Positions 50,001 to 63,455 of a stretch of 64,000 nucleotides of DNA are shown here, piece after piece; positions within the stretch are counted from its first letter, which is position 1; each line of letters starts with the position of its first letter. The stretch lies in contig NZ_JAIUIE010000005.1 of the NCBI RefSeq assembly GCF_020165495.1, positions 248,001-312,000 of the forward strand, written 5' to 3'. Position numbers and translations under genes: made by a program. The DNA comes from Mesorhizobium sp. BR1-1-16 (GTDB lineage: Bacteria; Pseudomonadota; Alphaproteobacteria; Rhizobiales; Kaistiaceae). Below the pieces are notes generated by a model. The model saw only the letters and a list, made by a program, of their open reading frames with translations, made no database searches and had not been told where the DNA came from.

Positions 50001-50918
50001 CTCATAGATGCCGCGCCCGCCCGCCGCCTTGCCGATGGCATGGATCGCCTGCTCGTAATCGGCGAGGTAACGCGCCGCGTCGCCGGCGGTCATCGCCGCC
50101 TCGCCAAGCATGTCGTAGGAATAGCGGAAGCCCTTCGCCTCCATGCGGCGACTATTGGCCAACGCCTCGCCGATGGTCTGGCCGGTGACGAACTGCTCGC
50201 CCATCAGCCGCATCGCGATCTCGACGCCCTTGCGGATCAGCGGCTCGCCGCCCTTGCCGATCAGCCGTGTCAAGGCGGCGGAGAGGCCCCGTTCGCTGTT
50301 GGTCGTGTTGAGCTTGCCGGTGACGACGAGACCCCATGTGGCCGCGTTGACGAACAGCGACGGGCTGTGACCGACATGCGCGCGCCAATCGCCCGCCGAG
50401 ATCTTGTCGCGGATCAGGGCTTCGCGGGTCGGCCGGTCGGGGATGCGCAGCAGCGCCTCGGCAAGGCACATCAGCGCCACGCCTTCCTGCGTCGACAGCG
50501 CGTATTCGCGCACGAGCCCGTCGACGCGCCCGGCCGGCTCCTTGAGGCGCAGCCGCTCGACGAGTTGCCGCGCCGTCCGCTCCGCCCGGGCCTTCGCGGC
50601 TGGATCGAGCTGCGCCTGCGGGATCAGCAGCGGCAGGCATTCCGTTTCCGGCATCCGCGTCGCCGCGGTGATCCGAGCGCGGAGGGCGCTCTGGGGGGCC
50701 AGATCGCGCGCGAAGCCGACAAATGGACCTTGAGCGGGCTGTGGAACCGGCTCCGCGTCGTCATCCGCGTCGAAACGCTCGCCGCGCTCCACACGTTCGA
50801 TCGCCGCGATGACTCCGGTCCGTGCCAGCCAATGCGGCGAGCGCCCGACCATCGCAGCCGCCGCCTTCAGCCGCGCGCGCAGCACCTCGTCCACCTTGAT
50901 CGCAATCGTCCCCGCCAT
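47070..50918 (-). CDS. putA: Bifunctional proline dehydrogenase / P5C dehydrogenase PutA
   Basis: 1282-residue enzyme oxidising proline to glutamate via P5C at the inner membrane. Residues 1-45 have a ribbon-helix-helix-like segment (TIAIKVDEVLRARLKAAAAMVGRSPHWL), so it may also repress its own gene. The FAD-PRODH barrel follows (VKLSALHPRYA, RRRLMVRLVKGAYWDSEIKRAQ, YEFQCLHGMGEPLYEEV), then the ALDH domain with ISPWNFPLAIFTGQ, FTGSTEVARAINR and catalytic Cys in SAGQRCSALRVL. The C-terminal 200 residues form the ALDH-like extra domain. Confidence 0.95.
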   Translation of the reverse strand: MAGTIAIKVDEVLRARLKAAAAMVGRSPHWLARTGVIAAIERVERGERFDADDDAEPVPQPAQGPFVGFARDLAPQSALRARITAATRMPETECLPLLIPQAQLDPAAKARAERTARQLVERLRLKEPAGRVDGLVREYALSTQEGVALMCLAEALLRIPDRPTREALIRDKISAGDWRAHVGHSPSLFVNAATWGLVVTGKLNTTNSERGLSAALTRLIGKGGEPLIRKGVEIAMRLMGEQFVTGQTIGEALANSRRMEAKGFRYSYDMLGEAAMTAGDAARYLADYEQAIHAIGKAAGGRGIYEGPGISVKLSALHPRYARAQRGRVMAELLPLLKGLAVLAKRYDIGLNIDAEEADRLEISLDLLEALAFDPDLAGWNGIGFVIQAYGKRCPFVIDWLVDLARRSRRRLMVRLVKGAYWDSEIKRAQEAGLEDFPVFTRKLHTDVSYLACARRLLAAPDAIFPQFATHNAQTLAAVMEMAGANYYPGQYEFQCLHGMGEPLYEEVVGEGKLGRPCRIYAPVGTHDTLLAYLVRRLLENGANTSFVNRISDPGVPVEALIADPVTEALALEPVGAPHPKIALPRALYGADRINSAGLDLANEQRLAALAVALIGSAAGPWSAAPLVGTDELAGEAIDILNPADRRDRVGGMIVASPEAIDAAFAEAEAIAPIWGATPASERASALERAADALETRLPELVGLIVREAGRTIPNAVSEVREAVDFLRYYAGAARAGFAADTHRPLGPVVAISPWNFPLAIFTGQVAAALAAGNPVLAKPAEETPLIAAEAVRILRASGVPAAAVQLLPGAGDVGAALVADSRVRGVLFTGSTEVARAINRSLASRLTPDGRTLPLIAETGGQNAMIVDSSALAEQVAADAILSAFDSAGQRCSALRVLCIQDDVADRMIAMLKGAMAELSLGDPALLSTDIGPVITEEAAEKLEAHIAAMAARGFKVHRLAAGNEARPGSFVAPALIEIDAIKDVPGEVFGPVLHVLRYARDGLEVLVDAINGTGYGLTFGLHTRIDETIAAVTARVHAGNLYVNRNVVGAVVGVQPFGGNGLSGTGPKAGGPLYLGRLVQPHEAAGGDAPSGGGDPVAQTFADWLARRGDGDAAARVRGFIERAGVGAECILAGPVGQRDSYFTRARGRVLIEAKTPAGLTVALGAALATGNRAVLSPGEAIAALLGALPTEVARRIDVIDDAETMPLGAVLFEGDADRLALLAGRIAAREGPIVAIHAVSSDGLASGRETFYLDGLIEEVSISVNTAAAGGNASLMSIG

Positions 50919-51229
50919 CGTCTCAATCCCGCTAGCCTCGATCCATCGGTGTTACTCCGTCCCGTGACGGGTGTCACCCGCCACGCGCAGCCCACGGCAA
51001 TCGGTAATACCGCCTTCGCCATGGGATTCAGGCCCCGGCCGAAGCAAATCTCGGCGTGCTGGCGAGTTGCGACGGGCGGGAGGCTGTGCTAACGAACGCG
51101 CGGCTTACGGGCGGGCCATTCTCGACGGCTTCTAGCTGCTTCGACAAAATCCAATCCGTTCAGTGTGTTGCACGGCAGCGACCGGAACGGGACCGAAGCC
51201 CGGTCGTGGCGTCTTAAAGCGAGGATCAG
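50919..51229. other. 311-bp intergenic region between putA and atpH
   Basis: Divergent control region for putA and the ATP synthase operon. It holds an inverted repeat CCCGT-GACGGGTGTCACCCG near 50962-50982 close to the putA start, a possible PutA operator. No clear -35/-10 pair for atpH was identified. Confidence 0.4.
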
Positions 51230-53319
<2,090 letters not shown>

Positions 53320-53382
53320 ACCTAGGGAAGGGCCGGATCGCCTCGCGCGGTCCGGCCTTCATTCCGCTCGACAGGGACGCTC

Positions 53383-55739
<2,357 letters not shown>

Positions 55740-55766
55740 GCGTCCGACGAGAAGAGGTAAGTTCCC

Positions 55767-56171
55767 ATGGCCGATCCGTTCCCGTTCGAACTCGTCTCGC
55801 CTGAGCGGCTGCTCCTCTCGGAGCCGGCCCTCTCGGTCGTCGTGCCGGGATCGGAGGGCGAGTTCGAGGTTCTGAAGAACCACGCGCCCTTCATGTCGAC
55901 CATCAAGCCCGGCGTCGTCACGGTGACGCTGGCCTCTGGTCCTGCCCAGCGCTTCTTCGTGCGCGGCGGTTTTGCCGACGTGAATGCGAGCGGTCTGACG
56001 ATCCTCGCCGAGCAGGCGATTCCGGTCGAGAGCCTGAACGCCGAGGACATTGCGAAGCAGATCCGCGATGCCGAGGAAGATGTCGCCGACGCGCGCGACG
56101 ACATCTCGAAGACGGCCGCCGCTACACGGCTCGCCCAGTTGAAGGATGTCCAGGCGGTTCTGGGTCACTGA
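55767..56171 (+). CDS. atpC: ATP synthase F1 epsilon subunit
   Basis: 134-residue subunit with an N-terminal beta-sandwich (FPFELVSPERLLLSEPALSVVVPGSEGEFEVLKNHAPF) and a C-terminal helical hairpin (VADARDDISKTAAATRLAQLKDVQAVL). Last gene of the operon, ended by a strong terminator. Confidence 0.96.
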   Translation: MADPFPFELVSPERLLLSEPALSVVVPGSEGEFEVLKNHAPFMSTIKPGVVTVTLASGPAQRFFVRGGFADVNASGLTILAEQAIPVESLNAEDIAKQIRDAEEDVADARDDISKTAAATRLAQLKDVQAVLGH

Positions 56172-56196
56172 CCCGGGCTGAACCTCGCCGACAATC

Positions 56197-56234
56197 AAAA
56201 CCCGCCGCCATCGGCTGATGGCGGCGGGTTTTTT
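56197..56234. terminator. Bidirectional terminator of the atp operon and RcnB-like gene
   Basis: A 16-bp perfect stem (AAAACCCGCCGCCATC with its complement) closes a GGCT loop and is followed by TTTTTT. On the other strand it also ends in TTTT, so it serves the convergent RcnB-like gene. Confidence 0.93.
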
Positions 56235-56255
56235 CTTGTTGAATTCGCGCGAGTG

Positions 56256-56585
56256 TCAGTGGCCGTTCAAGATCGATGCGATGATGCCCGAGGCGATGCC
56301 GACCATCAGGTACTGGTTGCCCTGCTGGACCCAACGATAGCCACGCGGCGGTGCCTTCAGATGATGGTGGCGATAGTCGACGTCCCGGCCCCACTGGCTC
56401 TGCGGAATGCGCTGGCCTTTTCTCCAGGCCTGCTGCTTGCCATGCGAGCCGCGGCCGTCATGGACCTGATCCTTGCCATGCGAGCTGTAATGGTTCTGGC
56501 TCGGCGCACGATAGGACTGCTGGGCGTTGGCAGCCGGGATGGCGAGCGCAGCGACAGCGATTGAAGCTAGAAGAATGCGTTTCAT
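56256..56585 (-). CDS. RcnB family periplasmic protein
   Basis: 109-residue protein with a signal peptide (RILLASIAVAALAIPAANA), a His-rich low-complexity section (QNHYSSHGKDQVHDGRGSHGK) and an RcnB domain: WRKGQRIPQSQWGRDVDYRHHHL then PPRGYRWVQQGNQYLMVGIASGII. E. coli RcnB helps Ni/Co homeostasis. The ribosome site GAGGAG is strong. Separate from its neighbours. Confidence 0.82.
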   Translation of the reverse strand: MKRILLASIAVAALAIPAANAQQSYRAPSQNHYSSHGKDQVHDGRGSHGKQQAWRKGQRIPQSQWGRDVDYRHHHLKAPPRGYRWVQQGNQYLMVGIASGIIASILNGH

Positions 56586-56748
56586 CGGAAAGCTCCTCGG
56601 TTGGTCGATGCACGCTTTCTAGCGCGCCTGCGATGAACCGAGACTGAACGGCAACCTTATTATCTGTTCAGGTTATTTTCTTTTGAGCTTACCATTTCGC
56701 CGTAGCCAGCGCCGGCCGGCCCTGAAGACGAGATGGTACGCGCTCCGG

Positions 56749-57267
56749 TCAGCCTGCCAGATGGCTGAACGCCGCGACGACCTGTTCATAAACCTTGCGC
56801 TTGAATGGAACGATCAGCGTGGGCAGCGTGGCGAGCTTTTCCCAGCGCCAGGAAATGAACTCGGCTTCATACTGGCCGCCGCCCGGCGCGAGGACGTCGA
56901 TCTCGCTCTCTTCCCCTTCGAAGCGGAAGGCGAACCACTTCTGGCGCTGGCCGCGAAATTTGCCCTTGAGCGCAATGCCGACGAGTTCGGGCGGCAGGTC
57001 ATAGTCGAACCAGCCCTCGGCCTCGGCAAGCAGGGCGACCGACTTGATGCTGGTCTCCTCATAGAGCTCGCGATAGACGGCCGGCAGCGGCGCTTCGCCC
57101 TCATCGATGCCGCCTTGCGGCAATTGCCAGACGGGGTCGCCCGCGACCAGTTCGGCATTCGGCGACCGCTCGCCGATGAAGACTTTTCCTTCACGGTTGA
57201 ACACCACGGCGCCGACGCAGGGGCGATAGGGCAGCGTCGCCGGGTCGACCGGCTTCTTCTTCGACAT
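56749..57267 (-). CDS. rppH: RNA pyrophosphohydrolase RppH
   Basis: 172-residue Nudix hydrolase removing pyrophosphate from mRNA 5' ends to start RNase E decay. Nudix box [28 protein letters not shown]; RppH features include [22 protein letters not shown] and [20 protein letters not shown] at 57267 preceded by GGAG at 7-nt spacing. Follows the deacetylase remnant by 29 nt. Confidence 0.93.
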   Translation of the reverse strand: MSKKKPVDPATLPYRPCVGAVVFNREGKVFIGERSPNAELVAGDPVWQLPQGGIDEGEAPLPAVYRELYEETSIKSVALLAEAEGWFDYDLPPELVGIALKGKFRGQRQKWFAFRFEGEESEIDVLAPGGGQYEAEFISWRWEKLATLPTLIVPFKRKVYEQVVAAFSHLAG

Positions 57268-57296
57268 GGCAGTTCTCCGGGATGTCGGGCGGCGCG

Positions 57297-57566
57297 TCAG
57301 GGATCGCGAATGATGATCTGGCCGTTCGGGTCGTCCGGTTCCGCGGGCGGCTCGGGCGGCTTTGCAGCAACAGGCGGGGGCAGCGGCGGAAGGTCGACCG
57401 TAACATGCGGCTGCCCACCATAGGGGTCGCCCTTCACGGCCGCCCAGACGGCAAGAGCAGCCAGGATGATCAGCGTCGGACCGGCGAGAAATGGCCAGAT
57501 CGGCCAAGGACGGCGCGCCGCCGCCGGGCGGTCGAGGCCGAGGGGAGCGCTGTAGTCGTCGGGCAC
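57297..57566 (-). CDS. Short protein resembling the N-terminus of divergent polysaccharide deacetylase
   Basis: 89-residue protein: [12 protein letters not shown], one membrane helix ([21 protein letters not shown]), DPYGGQP and a Pro-rich tail ending GQIIIRDP. In rhizobia the gene between ctpA and rppH encodes a divergent polysaccharide deacetylase of about 400 residues whose N-terminus has this same layout (MPDDLxxPLG, helix, DPFGGEP, Pro/Ala linker, I-x-DP). Here the catalytic domain is missing. It may be a truncated remnant or an independent small membrane protein. A terminator at 57594-57621 separates it from ctpA. Confidence 0.7.
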   Translation of the reverse strand: MPDDYSAPLGLDRPAAARRPWPIWPFLAGPTLIILAALAVWAAVKGDPYGGQPHVTVDLPPLPPPVAAKPPEPPAEPDDPNGQIIIRDP

Positions 57567-57593
57567 GTCCGCTCGCTATCGTCGGGCGTTGAA

Positions 57594-57621
57594 AGGAAAA
57601 CGGCGCCCCTTGGGGCGCCGT
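57594..57621 (-). terminator. Intrinsic terminator of ctpA
   Basis: ACGGCGCCCC / GGGGCGCCGT, 10 bp with a 2-nt loop, followed on the minus strand by TTTTCC. Lies 20 nt after the ctpA stop. Confidence 0.85.
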
Positions 57622-57640
57622 CATGGGATGTCGTTTCGGC

Positions 57641-58975
57641 TTAGTTGGGCACCGCAGCCTTGGGGTTCGGCGGGAAGGCGCTGTTGGCCTGCTTGCCGTC
57701 CAGAAGGCCGATCGCCTCCTGAAGCTGCTTATCGTCCTTGGCTTCCGGCGGCACATAGGCCTGCGAGCCCGTGCCCTCGTCGCCGCCCGCTTCATTGGCG
57801 AGGTGGCCCTTGAGCGATGCCTCGCCCTTTGTGTCGGTCACCTGATCCTTCAGCTCCGGCGGCAGATCCTGCACGACCTGGATATCGGGATCGATGCCCT
57901 TGGCCTGGATCGATCGGCCGGACGGCGTGTAGTAGCGCGCCGTGGTAAGGCGGATCGCGCCATTGGAGCCGAGCGGAATGATCGTCTGCACCGATCCCTT
58001 GCCGAAGGAACGGGTGCCGAGAATGGTCGCGCGCTTCTGGTCCTGCAGGGCGCCGGCAACGATCTCGGACGCCGAGGCCGAGCCGCCATTGATCAGCACG
58101 ATCACCGGCTTGCCATCGGTGAGATCACCATCACGGGCATCATAGCGAGCGTTCTGGTCAGAATGCCGTCCGCGCGTCGCGACAATCTCGCCCTGGTTCA
58201 GGAAGGCATCGCCAACCGCAACCGCCTGGTCGAGCAGGCCGCCGGGATTGTTGCGCAGGTCGAGGATGTAGCCCTTGAGCTTGTCCTTGCCGATATCCTT
58301 GTTGAGCTTGTCGACGGCGGCCTTCAGCCCGTCGAACGTCTGCTCGTTGAACGAGGAGATGCGGATATAGCCGATATCGCCCTCGGACCGCGACTTGACC
58401 GACTGGATGCGGATCACGTCGCGTACGACCTTGACGTCGAACGGCTTCGCGGTGCCCTTGCGGGCGATCTGCAGCGTGATCGGCGTGTTGACCGCGCCGC
58501 GCATCTTTTCGACGGCCTGGTTCAGGTTCATGTTCTGGACCGGATCGCCGTCGATGGCGATGATCAGGTCGCCGGCAAGGATGCCGGCCTTGGCCGCCGG
58601 CGTATCGTCGATCGGCGACACGACCTTGACGACGCCGTCCTCCATCGTGACCTCGATCCCGAGCCCGCCGAACTCACCGCGGGTCTGGACCTGCATGTCC
58701 TTGAAGTCTTTCGGATTCATGTAGCTCGAATGCGGGTCGAGCGAGGTCAGCATGCCGTTGACGGCTGCCTCGATCAACGCGCTGTCGTCCGGCTTCTCGA
58801 CATAGTCGGCGCGGATGCGCTCGAACACGTCACCGAACAGATTGAGCTGCCGATAGGTGTCCGAGACTGCGGCGTGAGCCGCACTCGGCACCAGACCGGG
58901 CACCTGGGCTATCGTGATAGCCGCCGTGGCGCCGATGATCGTACCGGCCAGGAGAAGCGAAGCATTGCGAATCAT
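57641..58975 (-). CDS. ctpA: Carboxyl-terminal processing protease CtpA (S41)
   Basis: 444-residue periplasmic serine protease. Signal peptide ([20 protein letters not shown]), a PDZ domain ([44 protein letters not shown]), and the S41 core with [17 protein letters not shown], catalytic Ser in [15 protein letters not shown] and Lys in [16 protein letters not shown]. The ATG at 58975 overlaps the envC stop (ATGA), supporting this start. Confidence 0.93.
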   Translation of the reverse strand: MIRNASLLLAGTIIGATAAITIAQVPGLVPSAAHAAVSDTYRQLNLFGDVFERIRADYVEKPDDSALIEAAVNGMLTSLDPHSSYMNPKDFKDMQVQTRGEFGGLGIEVTMEDGVVKVVSPIDDTPAAKAGILAGDLIIAIDGDPVQNMNLNQAVEKMRGAVNTPITLQIARKGTAKPFDVKVVRDVIRIQSVKSRSEGDIGYIRISSFNEQTFDGLKAAVDKLNKDIGKDKLKGYILDLRNNPGGLLDQAVAVGDAFLNQGEIVATRGRHSDQNARYDARDGDLTDGKPVIVLINGGSASASEIVAGALQDQKRATILGTRSFGKGSVQTIIPLGSNGAIRLTTARYYTPSGRSIQAKGIDPDIQVVQDLPPELKDQVTDTKGEASLKGHLANEAGGDEGTGSQAYVPPEAKDDKQLQEAIGLLDGKQANSAFPPNPKAAVPN

Positions 58976-60420
58976 CCGCCAACCTTTTCGTCGCTGGATC
59001 GCGCCCACCATGGGGCCGGGTCGATCGAGGTTCCGTCTTTTCTGAATTCGACATAGAGCAGGGGCTGCTGGGCGCCAATACCTTCAGCACCCATGCTCGC
59101 GAGCTGGCGGGTCCCCATTACGCCGACCGGCTCGCCCGCGAGAACGAACTGCCCGAGTTCGACGTTGATGCGCTCCATGCCTGCCAAGAGCACATGATAC
59201 CCGCCCCCGGCATTGATGATCAAGAGTTGCCCATAGGAGCGGAAGGGACCTGCATATACCACCCAGCCATCGCTGGGCGAAGATACGCCGGCACTGGCGC
59301 GTGTCGCGATCGAAACGCCGGCGGTCGTGCCGCCAAGCCCATCGGCATCGCCGAAGCTTTTCACCTCGACGCCGTTGACCGGGCGCGGCAGCAGGCCCTT
59401 GGTATCGGCAAAGGCGACGGCCGGCTCGATCCGGTTGGCGGCGCCGAGATTGTCGGGCTGGCGCGGTGCTTCGCCCGATGCGATGGCCGCCTTGTTGCGT
59501 TCCTCGGCCGCCTTCGCCGCTGCCGCGGCATCGGCCGACGCGGCAACCTGCTTCTCGAGCGAATCGATCAGATCCTGCAGGCTGCTCGCCTGCGCGGCGA
59601 GCTGTTCTGAACGCGTCTGCTCGGAGGCGAGCGCCTCCTCGGAAGCCGCGCGTGCCTTTTTCTTTTCTGCCACCAGCAGCTGGATGCGTGTCTGCTCTTC
59701 GGCGAGCGCCGTCGCATCAGCACGGACGCGATCGCGCTCCCGCGCCTTCTCATCCTTGAGTGCTAGGAGGTGCTGCAGGTCGGCGGTGAGTCCGTCGGCC
59801 TCGGTGCGCAGCTCCGGCACGACCGCGCCGAGCAGCATCGCGCTGCGCACGGCGGCAAGCGCGTCCTCAGGCCGTACCACGATCGCCGGCGGCGGCTTGC
59901 GACCCATGCGCTGCAGCGCGGCCAGCACATTGGCGAGCACGCCGCGCCGAGCCGAAAGCGAGGCCCTGACGGTCTTTTCCTCGTCGAGCAGGCTGCTCAT
60001 CCGCATTTCAGCCTCGCCGAGCTGGCGCTCGAGCTGCTTGGCCCGCTCGCCGGTCTCGACCATGCTTTGCGTCAGCGACGCGCTATCCTTGTCAAGCTTG
60101 TCGATTTCCGCCTTGAGTTCGTCCTGCCGCGCCCGCGTGACCTCGATATCATGCGTGATCGCGTCGAGTTCGGCGCGGCGCTGGGTCCGCGCCGCCTCGG
60201 CCGGATCGACAGGCGCCGTCTCCGCGGCAGCCGGCTGAGCAGCCGGAGCCTGCGCGGCGGCACGTTCCGGCCACAGCAGGACGCTCGCCGCGGCGAAGGC
60301 GACGAAAGCGAGGCTGAGCGAAAGCGGCAAAGGTCGGATCAAGGAACGGCCCGGATGGCAGCAACGGCTCGTCCGGACGAAGCGAGGCGGTCTTCGCCGC
60401 CGGAAGTGCACAGATCTCAT
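58972..60420 (-). CDS. envC: Murein hydrolase activator EnvC-like protein
   Basis: About 482-residue exported protein with a long coiled coil (about 90-270: RAELDAITHDIEVTRARQDELKAEIDKLDKD... to KKARAASEEALASEQTRSEQLAA) and a C-terminal LytM-like M23 domain. The metal-binding HxGxD and HxH motifs are absent (GVSIAT, GYHVLLAG), as expected of non-hydrolytic activators of AmiA/B amidases. Start at 60420 or 60432. Couples to ctpA. Confidence 0.88.
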   Translation of the reverse strand: MRSVHFRRRRPPRFVRTSRCCHPGRSLIRPLPLSLSLAFVAFAAASVLLWPERAAAQAPAAQPAAAETAPVDPAEAARTQRRAELDAITHDIEVTRARQDELKAEIDKLDKDSASLTQSMVETGERAKQLERQLGEAEMRMSSLLDEEKTVRASLSARRGVLANVLAALQRMGRKPPPAIVVRPEDALAAVRSAMLLGAVVPELRTEADGLTADLQHLLALKDEKARERDRVRADATALAEEQTRIQLLVAEKKKARAASEEALASEQTRSEQLAAQASSLQDLIDSLEKQVAASADAAAAAKAAEERNKAAIASGEAPRQPDNLGAANRIEPAVAFADTKGLLPRPVNGVEVKSFGDADGLGGTTAGVSIATRASAGVSSPSDGWVVYAGPFRSYGQLLIINAGGGYHVLLAGMERINVELGQFVLAGEPVGVMGTRQLASMGAEGIGAQQPLLYVEFRKDGTSIDPAPWWARSSDEKVGG

Positions 60421-60453
60421 GCTGACCGCCAATTGCGGCCGAAGCTGGACGGG

Positions 60454-60933
60454 TCAGGCGCGGTGATAGGGATGGCCGGAAAGGATCGTTGTCGCCCGAT
60501 AGATCTGCTCGGCGAGCATCAGCCGCACGATCTGGTGCGGCCAGGTCATCGCCCCGAAGGCGAGACTTTGGTCGGCCCGCCGCCGCAAGGCTTCGCCATG
60601 GCCATCGGCACCACCGATCGCGAACACCACATCCCGAAGGCCGCCATCGCGCAGGGTGCCGAGACGCTGGGCGAACGCCTCGCTCGAGACCGTGTCGCCG
60701 CGCTCGTCGAGAGCGATCAGCCGCGCCCCTTCAGGCAGGACGCCCATGAGCGTCGCAGCTTCCTGCGCCATCCGCTCCTCGGCCCGGGTCGCGCGGCTCT
60801 CGGGAAACTCCCGCACCGCGACAGTGAGCCCGAGCGCGCGGCCGGTCTGGCCGGCACGCTCCAGATAGCGCTCGACGAGAAGACGCTCGGGACCGGCCTT
60901 CAGCCGGCCCATAGCGGCAATGGTGATCTGCAT
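60454..60933 (-). CDS. rlmH: 23S rRNA pseudouridine(1915) N3-methyltransferase RlmH
   Basis: 159-residue SPOUT methyltransferase acting on 70S ribosomes. Features [45 protein letters not shown], and the C-terminal knot [36 protein letters not shown]. Complete. Follows rsfS by 15 nt. Confidence 0.97.
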   Translation of the reverse strand: MQITIAAMGRLKAGPERLLVERYLERAGQTGRALGLTVAVREFPESRATRAEERMAQEAATLMGVLPEGARLIALDERGDTVSSEAFAQRLGTLRDGGLRDVVFAIGGADGHGEALRRRADQSLAFGAMTWPHQIVRLMLAEQIYRATTILSGHPYHRA

Positions 60934-60948
60934 GGCGGCTCCGGAGAA

Positions 60949-61461
60949 CTAGTCCTCCGGCGCCTCGGCGACGGGACGGATCCCGCTCCCCTTCGGCGCG
61001 TCGGGCGACCACATCTTTTCCAGATTGTAGAAGCTGCGCACCTCGGGCCTGAAGATATGGACGATGACATCGCCCGCATCGATCAGCACCCAGTCGCAAT
61101 GCGGCATGCCCTCCATGCTGCCGACCCGACCGCCGGCTTCCGTGATGTCACGGTCGAGATGGTCCGCGATGGCGCCGACATGTCGCTGCGAGCGCCCGGT
61201 GGCGATGACCATGTAGTCCGCCAGCGCCGATTTACCCGCAATGTCGATCGAGACGATTTCCTCGGCCTTCGAATCATCGAGGCTCTCGAGGACGGTTCTG
61301 AGAACGTCGTCCGCCGCAATCTGCCGGCGTACCGCCGTCTTGTGAGGCAGGCGATCATTCGCAGCCTCGGTTTGGATTGCCGTCGTCAGTGGTTGATCCT
61401 TTCGCCAAAAGGCGCGCTTGATCCGGAAATGGATCTGATCATTCTCGCTCCCCTGCGGCAC
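60949..61461 (-). CDS. rsfS: Ribosomal silencing factor RsfS
   Basis: Protein that binds L14 and blocks subunit joining. Core: DDSKAEEIVSIDIAGKSALADYMVIATGRSQRHVGAIADHL, DWVLIDAGDVIVHIFRPEVRSFYNLEKMW. Length depends on the start: GTG at 61461 gives 170 residues with a 25-residue leader unlike relatives. A CTG at 61386 has AAAGGA about 8 nt upstream and yields the usual LTTA N-terminus (145 residues). No ATG fits. Confidence 0.9.
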   Translation of the reverse strand: MPQGSENDQIHFRIKRAFWRKDQPLTTAIQTEAANDRLPHKTAVRRQIAADDVLRTVLESLDDSKAEEIVSIDIAGKSALADYMVIATGRSQRHVGAIADHLDRDITEAGGRVGSMEGMPHCDWVLIDAGDVIVHIFRPEVRSFYNLEKMWSPDAPKGSGIRPVAEAPED

Positions 61462-61504
61462 GATGTCCGCATGATGAGAAGATAGGCACGAGCGGGTGAA
61501 GCTT

Positions 61505-62146
61505 TCAAGACCGCGCCGATTCCTTCATCGACCCCGCCCGCAGCGCGGTCGATGACATTGCAACGCGCGGCCCATGCAGGAAGACCCAGGCCGGTGTCGC
61601 GTGTCCCGGCAGAAGGGCTGCATCCGCCTCGTCGAGCCGGAAGCGCGCCAATGCATGCGCGGCAGGCGAGGCCATCGCGCGGAACGTGCTGCCAGGCCGG
61701 TCGTAGACCGCGATCGGCATCGTCTCGGCGATCTGCCGCCAATGTCGCCAGCGATGAAACTGGCTGAGATTGTCGGCGCCCATAAGCCACACAAGCTTTA
61801 CCCCGGCAAGCCGCCTGGCGAGGATTGTGAGCGTATCGGCCGTATAGCGCGTCCTGAGCGAGGCCTCGACCGCCGTCACCGTGATGCGCGGATCGCTCGC
61901 CATGGCCTCTGCCGCCGCCAGCCGTCGCGCCAGCGCACCCGGCGCATGGTCCTTGAGAGGATTGCCGGGCGTCACCAACCACCAGACGGCATCGAGCCGC
62001 AGCCGCCGGATCGCCATCAGGCTCAGGGTCAGATGACCCTTGTGCGGCGGATCGAACGAGCCGCCAAACAGTCCGATGCGCTGCCCCGGCAACGCCAGCG
62101 GCAGGCGGAGCGCCGATCCGGGCGCCGGATCGGCGGCATTGTCCAT
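61505..62146 (-). CDS. nadD: Nicotinate-nucleotide adenylyltransferase
   Basis: 213-residue enzyme forming deamido-NAD from NaMN and ATP. Motifs GLFGGSFDPPHKGHL (HxGH), WWLVTPGNPLKD, WLMGADNLSQFHRW and the C-terminal ISST-like MSSTALRAG. The ATG at 62146 lies 2 nt after the proA stop; further upstream is proA sequence. Confidence 0.94.
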   Translation of the reverse strand: MDNAADPAPGSALRLPLALPGQRIGLFGGSFDPPHKGHLTLSLMAIRRLRLDAVWWLVTPGNPLKDHAPGALARRLAAAEAMASDPRITVTAVEASLRTRYTADTLTILARRLAGVKLVWLMGADNLSQFHRWRHWRQIAETMPIAVYDRPGSTFRAMASPAAHALARFRLDEADAALLPGHATPAWVFLHGPRVAMSSTALRAGSMKESARS

Positions 62147-62148
62147 CG

Positions 62149-63444
62149 TCACGGCCGCGTCTGCCCGCTGCCGTGAACGCGATAGTTGAACGAGGTCAGT
62201 TGCTGCGTGCCAACCGGCCCGCGCGCATGCATCCGGCCAGTGGCGATGCCGATCTCGCCGCCGAAGCCGAACTCGCCGCCATCGGCAAACTGGGTCGAGG
62301 CATTGTGCATCACGATGGCCGAATCGACCTCGGCGAGGAACCGCGCCGCAGCGGCGTCGTCCGCCGTCAGGATCGCATCGGTGTGATGCGAGCCGTAATG
62401 CTCGATATGGGCGATGGCCGCGTCGATGTCGTCGACGACGCGCACCGAAATGACGGAATCGAGATATTCCGTCGACCAATCGGCTTCCGTCGCCGGGCTC
62501 GCCTCGCCGACCAGCGCCCGCGTCTCGGCGTCGCCGCGAATGCTGCAGCCCGCCTCGATCAGCGCGCGCACGATCGGCACCAGATGGGTGGCGGCGACGG
62601 CGCGATCGAACAGCAGCGTCTCGGCCGCGCCGCAAACCCCGGTGCGCCGCATCTTGGCATTGACGATCAGGGGGATCGCCATCGCGAGATCGGCCTTCGC
62701 ATGCACATAGATGTGCACGATCCCTTCGAGATGAGCGAAGACAGGCACCCGCGCCTCGCTCTGCACCCGCGCGACAAGGCTTTTGCCGCCGCGCGGCACG
62801 ATGACGTCGATGGCCCCGCCAAGCCCGCCCAGCATCGCGCCGACGGCAGCCCGATCGGCGGTCGGCACCATCTGGATCGCGTCACCCGGAAGGCCCACAG
62901 CCTCGAGCCCGCGCACCAGCGCGGCATGGATGGCATGCGAGGAGCGGAACGAATCCGAGCCCCCGCGCAGGATCACGGCATTGCCCGCCTTCAGGCAGAG
63001 CGCGCCAGCATCGGCGGTGACATTCGGCCGGCTTTCATAGATGACGCCGATGACGCCGAGCGGCGTGCTCACGCGCTCCAGCTTCAGGCCGTTTGGCCGC
63101 TCCCAGGCCTCGAGAACGCGGCCAACCGGATCGGCCAGCGCCGCGATATCCTCGACGCCAGCCGCCATCGCCTCGATCCGCTGCGGATTGAGCGTCAGTC
63201 GATCGATGAATGAGGCCAGCGCGCCTTCCTTCGAGATCGCGGCGACATCGAGCGCGTTCGCTGCGAGGATCGCCGGCGCATCGGCACGGAGCGCATCAGC
63301 CATCGCGCGGAGCGCCGCATCCTTTTGCTCAGTCGTGGCAAGCGCTAGACGGCGCGCCGCGGCGCGGGCCTGTCGGCCGATCGCGTCCATCGTCGCTGCC
63401 ACATCGCCGGCAGCGTCGGTCCTGTCGAGGGCCGTGAGGCTCAT
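62149..63444 (-). CDS. proA: Gamma-glutamyl phosphate reductase
   Basis: 431-residue NADPH-dependent enzyme reducing glutamyl phosphate in proline synthesis. Motifs [61 protein letters not shown] and catalytic Cys in [17 protein letters not shown]. Full length, 11 nt after proB. Confidence 0.97.
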   Translation of the reverse strand: MSLTALDRTDAAGDVAATMDAIGRQARAAARRLALATTEQKDAALRAMADALRADAPAILAANALDVAAISKEGALASFIDRLTLNPQRIEAMAAGVEDIAALADPVGRVLEAWERPNGLKLERVSTPLGVIGVIYESRPNVTADAGALCLKAGNAVILRGGSDSFRSSHAIHAALVRGLEAVGLPGDAIQMVPTADRAAVGAMLGGLGGAIDVIVPRGGKSLVARVQSEARVPVFAHLEGIVHIYVHAKADLAMAIPLIVNAKMRRTGVCGAAETLLFDRAVAATHLVPIVRALIEAGCSIRGDAETRALVGEASPATEADWSTEYLDSVISVRVVDDIDAAIAHIEHYGSHHTDAILTADDAAAARFLAEVDSAIVMHNASTQFADGGEFGFGGEIGIATGRMHARGPVGTQQLTSFNYRVHGSGQTRP

Positions 63445-63455
63445 GGCATCCGCTC

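Noticed and set aside
48690-51092. 800-residue open frame on the plus strand
   Set aside because: Antisense to putA. Composition is Arg/Asp/Gln/His-biased as expected of a shadow frame, with no motif or ribosome site.
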